A stretch of 64,000 nt of DNA from Streptomyces sp. DH24 (GTDB lineage: Bacteria; Actinomycetota; Actinomycetes; Streptomycetales; Streptomycetaceae), in contig NZ_JARVKW010000033.1 in assembly GCF_029813775.1 (NCBI RefSeq), positions 1 to 64,000 on the forward strand. Reading direction: 5' to 3'. The notes under the pieces were generated by a model that saw nothing but the letters and a program-made list of their open reading frames with translations, was not told the origin of the DNA and did no database searches. A program made the position numbers and the translations under genes. Of this stretch, positions 40,498 through 48,668 are shown in pieces (positions within the stretch are counted from its first letter, which is position 1; each line of letters starts with the position of its first letter).

Positions 40498-42009
40498 ATG
40501 ACGGACAGCGACGGCACGACGGACCGGCACGGCGGCGGTTCCGCCGCCCGGCAGCTCCAGGTGGAGACGCACGGCCTCGACGTCATCGGTGACGCCGAGC
40601 GCAAGGGCACCCCGCGCACTCTCTTCTGGCCCTGGTTCGGCGCGAACGTCTCCGTACTCGGCCTGAGTTACGGCTCCTTCGCGCTCGGCTTCGGCATCTC
40701 CTTCTGGCAGGCCCTCGCCGCCGGCGTGATCGGCATCGTCTTCTCGTTCCTGCTGTGCGGCCTCGTCGCCGTCGCAGGCAAGCGCGGCTCCGCGCCCACG
40801 ATGGTGCTCAGCCGCGCCGCCTACGGAGTGCGCGGCAACCGCCTGCCGTCGGTGCTCTCCTGGATGCTCACCGTCGGCTGGGAGACGGTGCTGTGCGCCC
40901 TCGCCACCATGGCCACCGCGACCGTCTTCGGACGGCTCGGCTGGGGCGGCGGCACCGGCACCAAGGTGGCCGCCCTCGTGCTGGTCAGCGCGCTGACCGT
41001 GATCGTCGGGGTGATGGGCTTCGACCTGATCATGCGGTTGCAGACCGTGATCACCGTGGTCACCGGCGTCCTCACCGTCGTGTACGTCGGACTCGTCGCC
41101 GACCACATCCACTGGAGCACCGTCGCCGCCCTGCCCGCCGGCTCCACGCAGGAGTTCATCGGCGCGCTGGTGTTCATGATGACGGGCTTCGGCCTGGGCT
41201 GGGTCAACGCCGCCGCCGACTACTCCCGGTACCTGCCACGCACCTCCTCCGGCGCGGGCGTGGTCGGCTGGACCGCGTTCGGCGCCTCCCTGGCCCCGCT
41301 GCTCCTGCTGGTGTTCGGCCTGCTGCTGGCCGGTTCCTCCGGGGCGCTCGGCGAGGCGGTCGCCGCCGACCCGATCGGCGCGCTGACGACGCTGCTGCCC
41401 ACCTGGTTCCTGGTGCCGTTCGCGGTGGTCGCCGTGCTCGGCCTGGTCGGCGGCGCGGTCCTCGACATCTACTCCTCCGGGCTCGCGCTGCTGTCCGCCG
41501 GCCTGCGCGTGCCCCGCCCGGTCGCCGCGCTCGCCGACGGCCTCCTGATGATCGCGGGCGCGGTCTACATCGTCTTCTTCGCCGACGACTTCCTCGGCCC
41601 GTTCACGGGCTTCCTCACCACACTCGGCGTACCCATCGCCGCGTGGTGCGGCGTCGTGCTCGCCGACCTCGCCCTGCGCCGCCGCGACTACGCCGAGGCC
41701 GACCTCTACGAACCGCGCGGCCGCTACGGCGACGTCCCCCTCGCCCCGCTGCTGCTCACCGTCGCCGCCACCGCGCTGGGGTGGGGCCTGGTCACCAACG
41801 CGTCCGCGAGCTGGCTGACGTGGCAGGGCTATCTGCTCGACCCCTTCGGCCTGGGCGGCACCTCCGGCGACTGGGCCTACGCCAACCTCGGCGTCCTGGC
41901 CGCCCTCGCCACCGGCTTCCTGGGCACGCTGCTCCTGGGCCGCGGCCGGGTGCGCCGTCAGGAGACGCCGGAGACCGCCGCGACCGGCGCGGGGGCGACC
42001 GTCGTATGA
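40498..42009 (+). CDS. NCS1-family purine/cytosine permease
   Basis: A 503-residue transporter of the nucleobase:cation symporter-1 family with about twelve TM segments. The family start ERKGTPRTLFWPWFGANVSV and the region GFGLGWVNAAADYSRYLPR are diagnostic for cytosine/purine permeases. RBS GGTGGA is weak before ATG 40498. Its stop overlaps the start of the isochorismatase-like gene (ATGA), so the two form an operon. That suggests uptake and hydrolysis of a nucleobase-related or amide compound. Confidence 0.9.
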   Translation: MTDSDGTTDRHGGGSAARQLQVETHGLDVIGDAERKGTPRTLFWPWFGANVSVLGLSYGSFALGFGISFWQALAAGVIGIVFSFLLCGLVAVAGKRGSAPTMVLSRAAYGVRGNRLPSVLSWMLTVGWETVLCALATMATATVFGRLGWGGGTGTKVAALVLVSALTVIVGVMGFDLIMRLQTVITVVTGVLTVVYVGLVADHIHWSTVAALPAGSTQEFIGALVFMMTGFGLGWVNAAADYSRYLPRTSSGAGVVGWTAFGASLAPLLLLVFGLLLAGSSGALGEAVAADPIGALTTLLPTWFLVPFAVVAVLGLVGGAVLDIYSSGLALLSAGLRVPRPVAALADGLLMIAGAVYIVFFADDFLGPFTGFLTTLGVPIAAWCGVVLADLALRRRDYAEADLYEPRGRYGDVPLAPLLLTVAATALGWGLVTNASASWLTWQGYLLDPFGLGGTSGDWAYANLGVLAALATGFLGTLLLGRGRVRRQETPETAATGAGATVV

Positions 42010-42593
42010 GCGCCACCGCCGGGCGGCTCGCCGTCATCGACATGCAGCACGTCTTCGCCGACCCCGGCAGCCCCTGGGCGGCCCCGCGCTACGGCGAGGC
42101 GGCGGCGGGCGTACGGCGGCTGCTGCCGGCCTTCGGGGAGCGCGTCACGTTCACGCGGTTCGTGCCGCCCGAGGAACCCCTCGGCGCGTGGCGGGCCTAC
42201 TACGACCGGTGGCCGTTCGCCCGCCGCCCGGCGGACGCTCCGCTGTGGCGGCTGACGGACGACTTCGCCGACCGCGCCCGGCACGTCCTGGACGCCCCCA
42301 CCTTCGGCAAGTGGACCACCGAACTGGCCGGCCGCACCGCCCCCGAGGGCCGCCTCGTCCTCGCCGGCGTCAGCACCGACTGCTGCGTGCTGTCGACCGC
42401 GCTCGCCGCCGCCGACGCGGGCACCGAGGTGCTGGTCGTGGCGGACGCCTGCGCGGGCGCCGACGACGAGTCCCACGCCAAGGCGTTGCACGTCATGGAT
42501 CTGTACCGGCCGCTGATCCGGGTCACCACCGTCGCCGCGCTGCTCGATGCGGGGAGCCGGGCCACGGCGCCTGCGGAACCTGGCGCTCCGTAA
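42006..42593 (+). CDS. Isochorismatase-like cysteine hydrolase
   Basis: A 195-residue member of the isochorismatase superfamily. The catalytic triad is visible: Asp in AVIDMQHVF, Lys in TFGKWTTEL and Cys in VSTDCCVLSTA. Members include nicotinamidases, ureidoacrylate and N-carbamoyl amidohydrolases. Coupling to an NCS1 permease favours amide hydrolysis of a pyrimidine-derived or similar small molecule. The exact substrate cannot be read from the sequence. Confidence 0.9.
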   Translation: MSATAGRLAVIDMQHVFADPGSPWAAPRYGEAAAGVRRLLPAFGERVTFTRFVPPEEPLGAWRAYYDRWPFARRPADAPLWRLTDDFADRARHVLDAPTFGKWTTELAGRTAPEGRLVLAGVSTDCCVLSTALAAADAGTEVLVVADACAGADDESHAKALHVMDLYRPLIRVTTVAALLDAGSRATAPAEPGAP

Positions 42594-42693
42594 ATGATTG
42601 CCGAGGTCCCGGACGGGTACGCGAGGCACGACCGCGCCCGGAGGCGATCATGCCCGGGCGGGCCGCACCACCGCTGCTACCTGGGGACCTGCC

Positions 42694-43095
42694 ATGGACA
42701 CACCCGCGAACGAGAACAACACCACGCCCGCCCAGCGGGCTCTGGACGCGCTCGCCCTGAACACCGAGGACACCACGGCGCTGGACACCCTCGCGAGCAG
42801 CGACGTGCTCGTGCCCGTGCCGGACGACGCGAGCGACGAGGACGCCGCCGACCCCGGCGCGCTGGCACTGCCCGTGCTGGAGGAGCCGGGCGGCGAGTCG
42901 GTGGTGCCGGTGTTCACCTCGGAGCTGGAGATGGCCGGGCTGCTGCCCTTCGTCTCGCGCTACCGCCTGGTGCCGCTCGGCGCGCTCGCCGCGCAGTGGC
43001 CCGCCGACGATCTGTCGCTCACCATCGACGGCAGCTCGGCGCACCGGCTCACGCTGACCTCCGAGGGCGTACGCACTCTGCTCGCGCGCCCCTGA
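42694..43095 (+). CDS. SseB-family domain protein
   Basis: A 133-residue protein. The first half is acidic and Ala/Asp-rich. The second half resembles the SseB N-terminal domain: VVPVFTSELEMAGLLPF, then YRLVPLGALAAQWP and LTLTSEGVRTLL. SseB-type proteins are frequent in Streptomyces and of unknown function. ATG 42694 follows CTGGGGAC. It is convergent with the MarR gene. Confidence 0.72.
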   Translation: MDTPANENNTTPAQRALDALALNTEDTTALDTLASSDVLVPVPDDASDEDAADPGALALPVLEEPGGESVVPVFTSELEMAGLLPFVSRYRLVPLGALAAQWPADDLSLTIDGSSAHRLTLTSEGVRTLLARP

Positions 43096-43114
43096 ACGGG
43101 CCGTCCGGCCGCCG

Positions 43115-43516
43115 TCAGCGCGCCGCGTCGCCCAGCGTGCGCTCCAGAGCCGCACGCTGGAGCGGCAGCACCCGCGCGTGCAGGTCACGCCCCTTGGCGG
43201 TCAGCGCGACCCACACGCCACGCCGGTCCTCCACGCAGACGGACCGCTCCACCAGGCCGTCCTTCTCCAGGCGGGCGATGAGGCGCGACAGCGCGCTCTG
43301 ACTGAGATGGATGCGCCCGGCCAGGTTCTGCACCCGGCACTGGGCGCCGCCCTCCTCGGGCGCGTCCGTCGCGAGGATGTCGAGCACCTCGAAGTCGCTC
43401 GCGCCCAGCCCGTGCGGATGGAGCACACGGTCGATCTCGCACATCGTGCGCGCGTGCGCCGACAGGATGCCGCGCCACCGTTCCTCGAGCCGCGCACCGG
43501 CCGTTTCCACTGCCAT
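43115..43516 (-). CDS. MarR-family transcriptional regulator
   Basis: A 133-residue winged-helix regulator with the MarR arrangement. The recognition helix region is HLSQSALSRLIARLEKDGLV and the wing ERSVCVEDRRGVWVALTAKG. It should bind DNA as a dimer and respond to small phenolic or oxidant signals, as usual for the family. It lies 72 bp downstream of a VOC-protein gene on the same strand, a common pairing. Confidence 0.9.
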   Translation of the reverse strand: MAVETAGARLEERWRGILSAHARTMCEIDRVLHPHGLGASDFEVLDILATDAPEEGGAQCRVQNLAGRIHLSQSALSRLIARLEKDGLVERSVCVEDRRGVWVALTAKGRDLHARVLPLQRAALERTLGDAAR

Positions 43517-43588
43517 ACCCGCACGGTAACACCGTTCCGACGATTCGTTTACCGTGCAACTACCAAGTGTGCGGCGGCCGTGGCCGGA

Positions 43589-43939
43589 TCAGGCCCGATC
43601 GTCCTGCACGAGGCCGACCAGGTTGCCGTCCGCGTCGCGCACGGAGGCGATCCTCCGGCCGCCGCCCACCTCGTGGACGTCCTGCAACGGTTCGGCCCCG
43701 GCTTCCAGCAGCGCGGCCAGCGTCGACCGGATGTCGGACACGTGCCAGTAGGGGACCGGGCCGGTCATGCCCTTCGCATGCCCGTTGGGGTCCAGCCCCA
43801 CGTCCTGCCCGGCGTCCTGGTAACCGACGTAGTACGGCTCGTCCGCGTACGGCTCCACCCCGAGCAGGGCACCGAAGAGTGCCTTCGCGCGGTCGAGGTC
43901 CTTGACGGGGTAGACGATCGTCCTCAGGCCGTCGGTCAT
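43589..43939 (-). CDS. VOC (glyoxalase-like) family protein
   Basis: A 116-residue protein of the vicinal oxygen chelate superfamily with two beta-alpha-beta-beta-beta modules: LRTIVYPVKDLDRAKALFGAL, GYQDAGQDVGLDP, then VPYWHVSDIRSTLAALLEAG and ASVRDADGNLVGLVQD. It could act in glyoxalase-type chemistry, extradiol cleavage or drug binding. AGGAG precedes ATG 43939 by 6 nt. It is upstream of a MarR gene on the same strand. Confidence 0.85.
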   Translation of the reverse strand: MTDGLRTIVYPVKDLDRAKALFGALLGVEPYADEPYYVGYQDAGQDVGLDPNGHAKGMTGPVPYWHVSDIRSTLAALLEAGAEPLQDVHEVGGGRRIASVRDADGNLVGLVQDDRA

Positions 43940-44194
43940 GGCGTGCTCCTGTCGCGATTGCGTGGCCGGCGCCTGCCGACGCCGTGGTCTCACGTTAGGA
44001 CGGGGCGGCGGTGGACGGCTTCTCCAGAACTGACCGGTTGCCGCGCCCCGGCTCCCCGGCGTCCCCGGCCACGATGCGCCGGGCCGCACCGCCGGCACGT
44101 GCTCCCGCCCACCGGTGCCGCACACCCACAGGCACCTCACTTGCACCGGTGCCGCACCTGCACGCGCGCCTCACACAGGCAGACACCTCCCGCC

Positions 44195-44250
44195 GACAGG
44201 CACACACGTGGACAGGCACACACGTGGACAGGCAGGCGCCGACAGGCATC
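44195..44250. repeat. Short tandem repeats in a gene-free stretch
   Basis: GACAGGCACACACGTG occurs twice in tandem (44195, 44211), followed by two truncated GACAGGCA units (44227, 44241). Upstream, CACCGGTGCCGCAC also recurs near 44110 and 44143. The whole interval 43940-44267 (328 bp) shows no gene. Confidence 0.75.
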
Positions 44251-44267
44251 TCGCACCGACGGGCGCC

Positions 44268-45299
44268 TCACGTCGACGCGCGCTTCACCAGTTCCGTCGG
44301 CAGGATGACCGCCGCCGCCTCCTCGCCGGCGATCTGGGCGAGCAGCACGCGGACCATCTCCGTGCTGATGCGGTCCCAGGGCTGGCGGATGGTGGTGAGC
44401 GCGGGGCGGGCCGCCAGCGCGGCAGGCGAGTCGTCGAACCCGCCCACCGCGACGTCCTGCGGCACGCGCCGCCCGGCCCGCTCCAGCGCCGTCAGGACGC
44501 CCTGCGCCATCAGGTCGGACGCCACGAACACGGCGTCCACGTCCGGGGCCTGGGCCAGCAGTCGCTCCGCGCCCGCCTCACCGCCGGCCCGGCTGTAGTC
44601 GCCGGGCACGATCAGCCGCTCGTCGATCTCCATGCCCGCCTCACCGAGCACCTCCTTGTAGCCCGCGAGGCGCTCGACACCGCCCGGGGTGTCCAGCGGG
44701 CCGGTGACCACGCCGATCCGGCGCCGGCCGGCCGACAGCAGGTGGCGGACCATGTCACGGGCGCCGTCCCGGTCGTCCGCCGCCACATAGCTCACCTTCG
44801 AGCCGAGCCCGATCGGCTTGCCGCACGCGACGAGCGGCACGCCCGCCTCGCGCAACTGCTCCGCGACCGGGTCGCCCGAGTGGCTGGAGACCAGCAGCAC
44901 CCCGCCGACGTGCCCGGCGGTGATGTAACGCGTGATGCGCCGCCGTTCGTCCTTGGTCCCGGCCAGCATCAGCAGCAGCGGAATGTCGTGCGCGGCCAGC
45001 GCCTGGGTGCAACCGCGCAGCAGCACGTTGAAGTTGGGGTCCTCGAAGAACCTCTCCTGCGGTTCCGTCAGAAGGAAGCCCACCGAGTCCGACCGGCCGG
45101 TGATCAGCGAGCGGGCGTGCCGGTTGACGACGTAACCCGTTTTGCGGATGGCCGCGTTGACCGCCTCCTGCGCGGCCGGACTGACGTAGTGGCCACCGTT
45201 GAGGACACGTGACACAGTGCCGCGCGAGACACCCGCCTCGCGCGCCACGTCGTGGATCGTCGGTGGCTTTCGCCGACCCCCCGTTGCGCTCATGGTCAT
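44268..45299 (-). CDS. LacI-family regulator of the galactan locus
   Basis: A 343-residue LacI-type repressor. HTH TIHDVAREAGVSRGTVSRVL and hinge NRHARSLITGRS are followed by the sugar-sensing domain. It starts at ATG 45299 overlapping the upstream permease stop (ATGA), so regulator and importer are one operon. The regulated promoters should be those of the solute-binding-protein operon and the divergent GH42-GH53 genes. Imperfect palindromes lie at 48539 and 48622. It resembles CebR-type regulators in layout but stands with galactan rather than cellulose genes. Confidence 0.92.
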   Translation of the reverse strand: MTMSATGGRRKPPTIHDVAREAGVSRGTVSRVLNGGHYVSPAAQEAVNAAIRKTGYVVNRHARSLITGRSDSVGFLLTEPQERFFEDPNFNVLLRGCTQALAAHDIPLLLMLAGTKDERRRITRYITAGHVGGVLLVSSHSGDPVAEQLREAGVPLVACGKPIGLGSKVSYVAADDRDGARDMVRHLLSAGRRRIGVVTGPLDTPGGVERLAGYKEVLGEAGMEIDERLIVPGDYSRAGGEAGAERLLAQAPDVDAVFVASDLMAQGVLTALERAGRRVPQDVAVGGFDDSPAALAARPALTTIRQPWDRISTEMVRVLLAQIAGEEAAAVILPTELVKRAST

Positions 45300-46201
45300 G
45301 ACTTTACGGCCCCGGACAGCAGATCCAGGCTCCAGAACCGCTGCACCACCAGGAACAGCGCGACCAGCGGCAGCACCGCGAGGAACGCGCCCGTGATCAC
45401 CAGGGTGTACAGCGCCGGGGTGTTGGAGCCCTGCTCCAGCAGCGTGTACAGACCCAGCGTGATCGGGAACTTCTCGTCGTCGCTGAGCATGATGAACGGC
45501 AGCAGGAAGTTGTTCCACACCGCCACGAACTGGAACAGGAACACCGTCACCAGACCCGGGACCATCATCGGCAGGGCGATCCGCGTGAAGATCCGCCACT
45601 CGCCCGCCCCGTCCATCCGCGCGGCCTCCACCACGTCGCCGGGCACGGCCGCCGCGGCGTAGATCCGCGCGAGGTAGACACCGTACGGCGAGAGGATCTG
45701 CGGCAGCAGCACGGACAGGTGGGAGTCCGTGAGGTCGGCCTGAGCCAGCAGCAGGTACTGCGGGATCGCGAGGATCACCGGCGGCATCAGCACGCCCGCG
45801 AGCAGGACGTTGAACATCGTCTCCCGGCCCCGGAAGCGGTAGGTCGCCAGCGCGTAGCCGCTGAACGCCGACACCGCCGTGGACAGCAGCGCGCCGAGCA
45901 CCGCGTAGAGCGCGGAGTTGCCCATCCACTGCCAGTACACGCCGTCCCGGTAGGCGCTGAGGTCGGAGAGGTTCTCGGCGAACCCGGTGCCCGGCAGGAA
46001 GGTGAACGTGGAGAACAGCTCGCGCCCCGACTTGGTCGACGCGATCACCACCCACGCGACCGGCAGCAGGCAGTACAGCGCGCCGATCAGCAGCGTCACC
46101 GTAGGAACCAGCGCGACGCGGCGGCGCGGGGGCGGGCCCTGAGCGGTGCCGGGCGTGGTGCCGGCGGCGGGCCGCGCCTTGCGGACGGCAAGAGAACTCA
46201 T
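45296..46201 (-). CDS. Sugar ABC transporter permease (MalG type)
   Basis: A 301-residue permease with six TM segments. The EAA loop reads VVEAARMDGAGEWRIFTRIALP, the contact site for the shared ATPase. It is the second permease of a CUT1-type oligosaccharide importer. ATG 46201 overlaps the stop of the first permease, and its own stop overlaps the LacI start. No ATPase gene is present; CUT1 systems in Streptomyces commonly share MsiK encoded elsewhere. Confidence 0.92.
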   Translation of the reverse strand: MSSLAVRKARPAAGTTPGTAQGPPPRRRVALVPTVTLLIGALYCLLPVAWVVIASTKSGRELFSTFTFLPGTGFAENLSDLSAYRDGVYWQWMGNSALYAVLGALLSTAVSAFSGYALATYRFRGRETMFNVLLAGVLMPPVILAIPQYLLLAQADLTDSHLSVLLPQILSPYGVYLARIYAAAAVPGDVVEAARMDGAGEWRIFTRIALPMMVPGLVTVFLFQFVAVWNNFLLPFIMLSDDEKFPITLGLYTLLEQGSNTPALYTLVITGAFLAVLPLVALFLVVQRFWSLDLLSGAVKS

Positions 46202-47124
46202 CGTGCTGCCTCCTGCTTGTTGCGACGGTTCGCGGCCCGCAGGAAGCCGAAGGACAGCACCAGGGTGGCGAGCGCGATGAGTGTGGCCTCGGCCGCCGCC
46301 GCGTGGATGTCGCCCTTGCCGAAGGCGTCCTGGTACACCTTCATCAGCGGACTCCACGTCGTGGAGACGGAGTTGGTGAGGGGTTTGAGGGTGGTCGGCT
46401 CGTTGAACACCTGGAGCGTCGCGATGATCGAGAAGAAGAAGGTGAGCACCAGCGAGGGCGCCACCATCGGGATCTTGATCCGCAGTGCGATCTGCAGCGG
46501 GGTGGCGCCGTCCAGCTTCGCCGCCTCGTACACCTCGGCCGGGATGGCCCGGAGCGCGGTGTAGATGACGATCATGTTGAAGCCGGTGCCGCCCCAGACC
46601 GCGATGTTCGCCAGGGCGAGGTACAGCGGACCGCCGTCCAGCAGATCCGGCTGCGGCAGGCCCAGCCTGTCGAGGACGAAGTAGAAGGGGCTGACGTCCG
46701 GCAGGTACAGGAAGCCCCACAGCAGCGCCGCCACGACACCGGGGACGGCGTACGGCAGGAAGATCGCGAGCCGGGTGAACGGGGCGAACCGCACCTTGTC
46801 GGAGTCGAGCATCAGCGCGAACAGCAGGGCGAGGCCCAGCATCACCGGCACCACCAGGCAGCCGTAGCCGAGCACGCGCAGCGCGCCGTCCAGCAGTTCG
46901 CTGTCGGTGAGGGCGGCGGTGTAGTTCTCCACGCCGGCCCAGACCTCCGAACGGGCACCTGACCCGAGGCCGAGCCCGGACACCTTCACCTTGCGGAAAC
47001 TGAGCCAGACCGCGTAGCCGATCGGCAGTGCGAAGAACAGCAGGAAGAGGATCGTCGCGGGGAGAAGGAAGGCGTACGGGGCCCCTTTGACCCCGTACGT
47101 CCCCCGGCGTGCTGCGGATCTCAC
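46198..47124 (-). CDS. Sugar ABC transporter permease (MalF type)
   Basis: A 308-residue permease of the CUT1 group with six TM segments, beginning APYAFLLPATILFLLFFALP. The EAA loop is VYEAAKLDGATPLQIALRIKIP. GTG 47124 overlaps the stop of the binding-protein gene (GTGA), indicating translational coupling. It forms the membrane channel with the following permease. Confidence 0.92.
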   Translation of the reverse strand: MRSAARRGTYGVKGAPYAFLLPATILFLLFFALPIGYAVWLSFRKVKVSGLGLGSGARSEVWAGVENYTAALTDSELLDGALRVLGYGCLVVPVMLGLALLFALMLDSDKVRFAPFTRLAIFLPYAVPGVVAALLWGFLYLPDVSPFYFVLDRLGLPQPDLLDGGPLYLALANIAVWGGTGFNMIVIYTALRAIPAEVYEAAKLDGATPLQIALRIKIPMVAPSLVLTFFFSIIATLQVFNEPTTLKPLTNSVSTTWSPLMKVYQDAFGKGDIHAAAAEATLIALATLVLSFGFLRAANRRNKQEAAR

Positions 47125-48440
47125 TGGGCGACCTCGAAGCCCTGCTTCTTCAGGTCGGCGACCGTGTCCTCCCGCATGGTCCTCAGGGCGGCGCCGAAGT
47201 CCGACTTGTTCTTGGCGGCGGAGCCGAAGGCGTCCTTGAAGGACGTGTAGGCGACATTCACGTTCGGACCCCAGGCCGAGGGCGCCGTCGTCTTCGCGAT
47301 CTCGGCGGCCCGGGTGTAGAAGTCCGGCTGGTTGGAGAAGTAGGCCGGCGGGCTGGTGAAGGCGCCGCTGAGCTGCGCCGAGGTGGAGGCCGGGTAGATG
47401 CCGCTCTCCTTGGCGAGGGCGTTGAGTGCCGCGTGGTCGGTGTTCAGCCAGGCGGCGAACTTCGCGGCGGCCGCCCTGTTGCCGGAGTCCGTGGTGACCG
47501 CGGTGGAGGAGCCGCCCCAACTGCCGGTGCTGTTCTCGCCCTTGGACCACTGGGGGAGCGGGGCCATGGCCCACTTGCCCTTGGTGTCGGGCGCGGCCGT
47601 GGTCAGTGTGCCCGGCGCCCACACGGCGCTGACCCAGGCGATCTGCTTGCCCGTGTTGAGCGCCTTGTTCCAGGCCGGGGTGTACATCGGCTGGTTGTCG
47701 ACCGCGCCCTCCTCGACGAGGCCGCCCCAGAACTCGGCGACCTTCCGCGTCGCCGCGTCGTCGATGCCGACCTTCCACTTGTCGCCCGAGGTCGTCCACC
47801 ACTGGGCGCCGGCCTGCTGGGCGAGACCCGCGAAGAGGCCGGAGTCGTTCGCGGAGAAGGTGGTGAGGTCTTTGCCGGGGGCCTTCTTCTTCAGCGCGCG
47901 TGCGGTCTCGGCGAACTCGTCCCAGGTCGTCGGCACCGTCAGGCCGTACTCCTTGAACAGGTCCTCGCGGTAGTAGAACATCATCGGCCCGATGTCCTGC
48001 GGCACCGCGTACACCGCGTCCGTGCCCAGCGTGGTCTGCTGCCAGACGCCGTCGGCGAACTTGCCCTTCACGTCGCCCACTTCACCGGATATGTCCGCCA
48101 GCGCGTCGTTGCTGACCAGCGTCGGCAGTGCCTGGTACTCGGCCTGCACCAGGTCCGGGGCCTTGCCCGCCTTGTGCGCGGTGAGGATCTTGGTGACGAG
48201 TGTGTCGCCGGACGCCTGCTTCTTCACCGTGACGGTGATCTGCTCCTTCTTGCCCGGTCCCTTGTTCCACAGGTCGACGACCTTGTCCATGCCGGGCGTC
48301 CACGTCCAGTACGTGAGCGAGACGGGGCCGGACCGGGCGTCGCTGTCGCTCTCGGCGGAGCCGCAGGCGGCGAGCGTGGTGGCGCCGAGCGCGACGGCGA
48401 CGGCGGACGTCACGACGCGACGGCGCTTCGTGTACGGCAT
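47121..48440 (-). CDS. Sugar ABC transporter solute-binding lipoprotein
   Basis: A 439-residue extracellular binding protein of family 1. The signal ends in the lipobox TLAAC, with Cys26 to be lipidated. Mature motifs such as SLTYWTWTPGMDKVVDLWN and QDIGPMMFYYREDLFKEYGL are typical of CUT1 oligosaccharide binders. It is the first gene of the operon with two permeases and a LacI regulator. The divergent GH42 and GH53 genes indicate galacto-oligosaccharides from galactan as the likely ligand. Confidence 0.92.
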   Translation of the reverse strand: MPYTKRRRVVTSAVAVALGATTLAACGSAESDSDARSGPVSLTYWTWTPGMDKVVDLWNKGPGKKEQITVTVKKQASGDTLVTKILTAHKAGKAPDLVQAEYQALPTLVSNDALADISGEVGDVKGKFADGVWQQTTLGTDAVYAVPQDIGPMMFYYREDLFKEYGLTVPTTWDEFAETARALKKKAPGKDLTTFSANDSGLFAGLAQQAGAQWWTTSGDKWKVGIDDAATRKVAEFWGGLVEEGAVDNQPMYTPAWNKALNTGKQIAWVSAVWAPGTLTTAAPDTKGKWAMAPLPQWSKGENSTGSWGGSSTAVTTDSGNRAAAAKFAAWLNTDHAALNALAKESGIYPASTSAQLSGAFTSPPAYFSNQPDFYTRAAEIAKTTAPSAWGPNVNVAYTSFKDAFGSAAKNKSDFGAALRTMREDTVADLKKQGFEVAQ

Positions 48441-48538
48441 GGATCTCTCCCCTGACCTGGGTCCCCGCCTGCTGCGAGGACCTCCATGCCGCGGGCCGCG
48501 GGGTACCTCCGGTGGTCCCTCGGCGCACCCGCGGTGCT

Positions 48539-48554
48539 CTGTGAGCGTTCACAG
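48539..48554. promoter_or_regulatory. Candidate LacI-type operator
   Basis: CTGTGAGCGTTCACAG is a palindrome with one mismatched pair, about 98 bp upstream of the binding-protein start, in the divergent promoter region shared with the GH42 gene. Confidence 0.55.
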
Positions 48555-48621
48555 TAGAGAAACATCCCGGACACTTGTCAATGGTTGATGCTGTGCGGTT
48601 ATGTTGGGCTCGCGCCACCGA

Positions 48622-48639
48622 GAATGTGTGTGCACGTTC
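48622..48639. promoter_or_regulatory. Second candidate operator before GH42 gene
   Basis: GAATGTG-TGTG-CACGTTC is an inverted repeat with 6 of 7 pairs matching, 29 bp upstream of the GH42 start. Confidence 0.45.
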
Positions 48640-48668
48640 CCAGATGATCGAGTACTCGGGAGATTTTG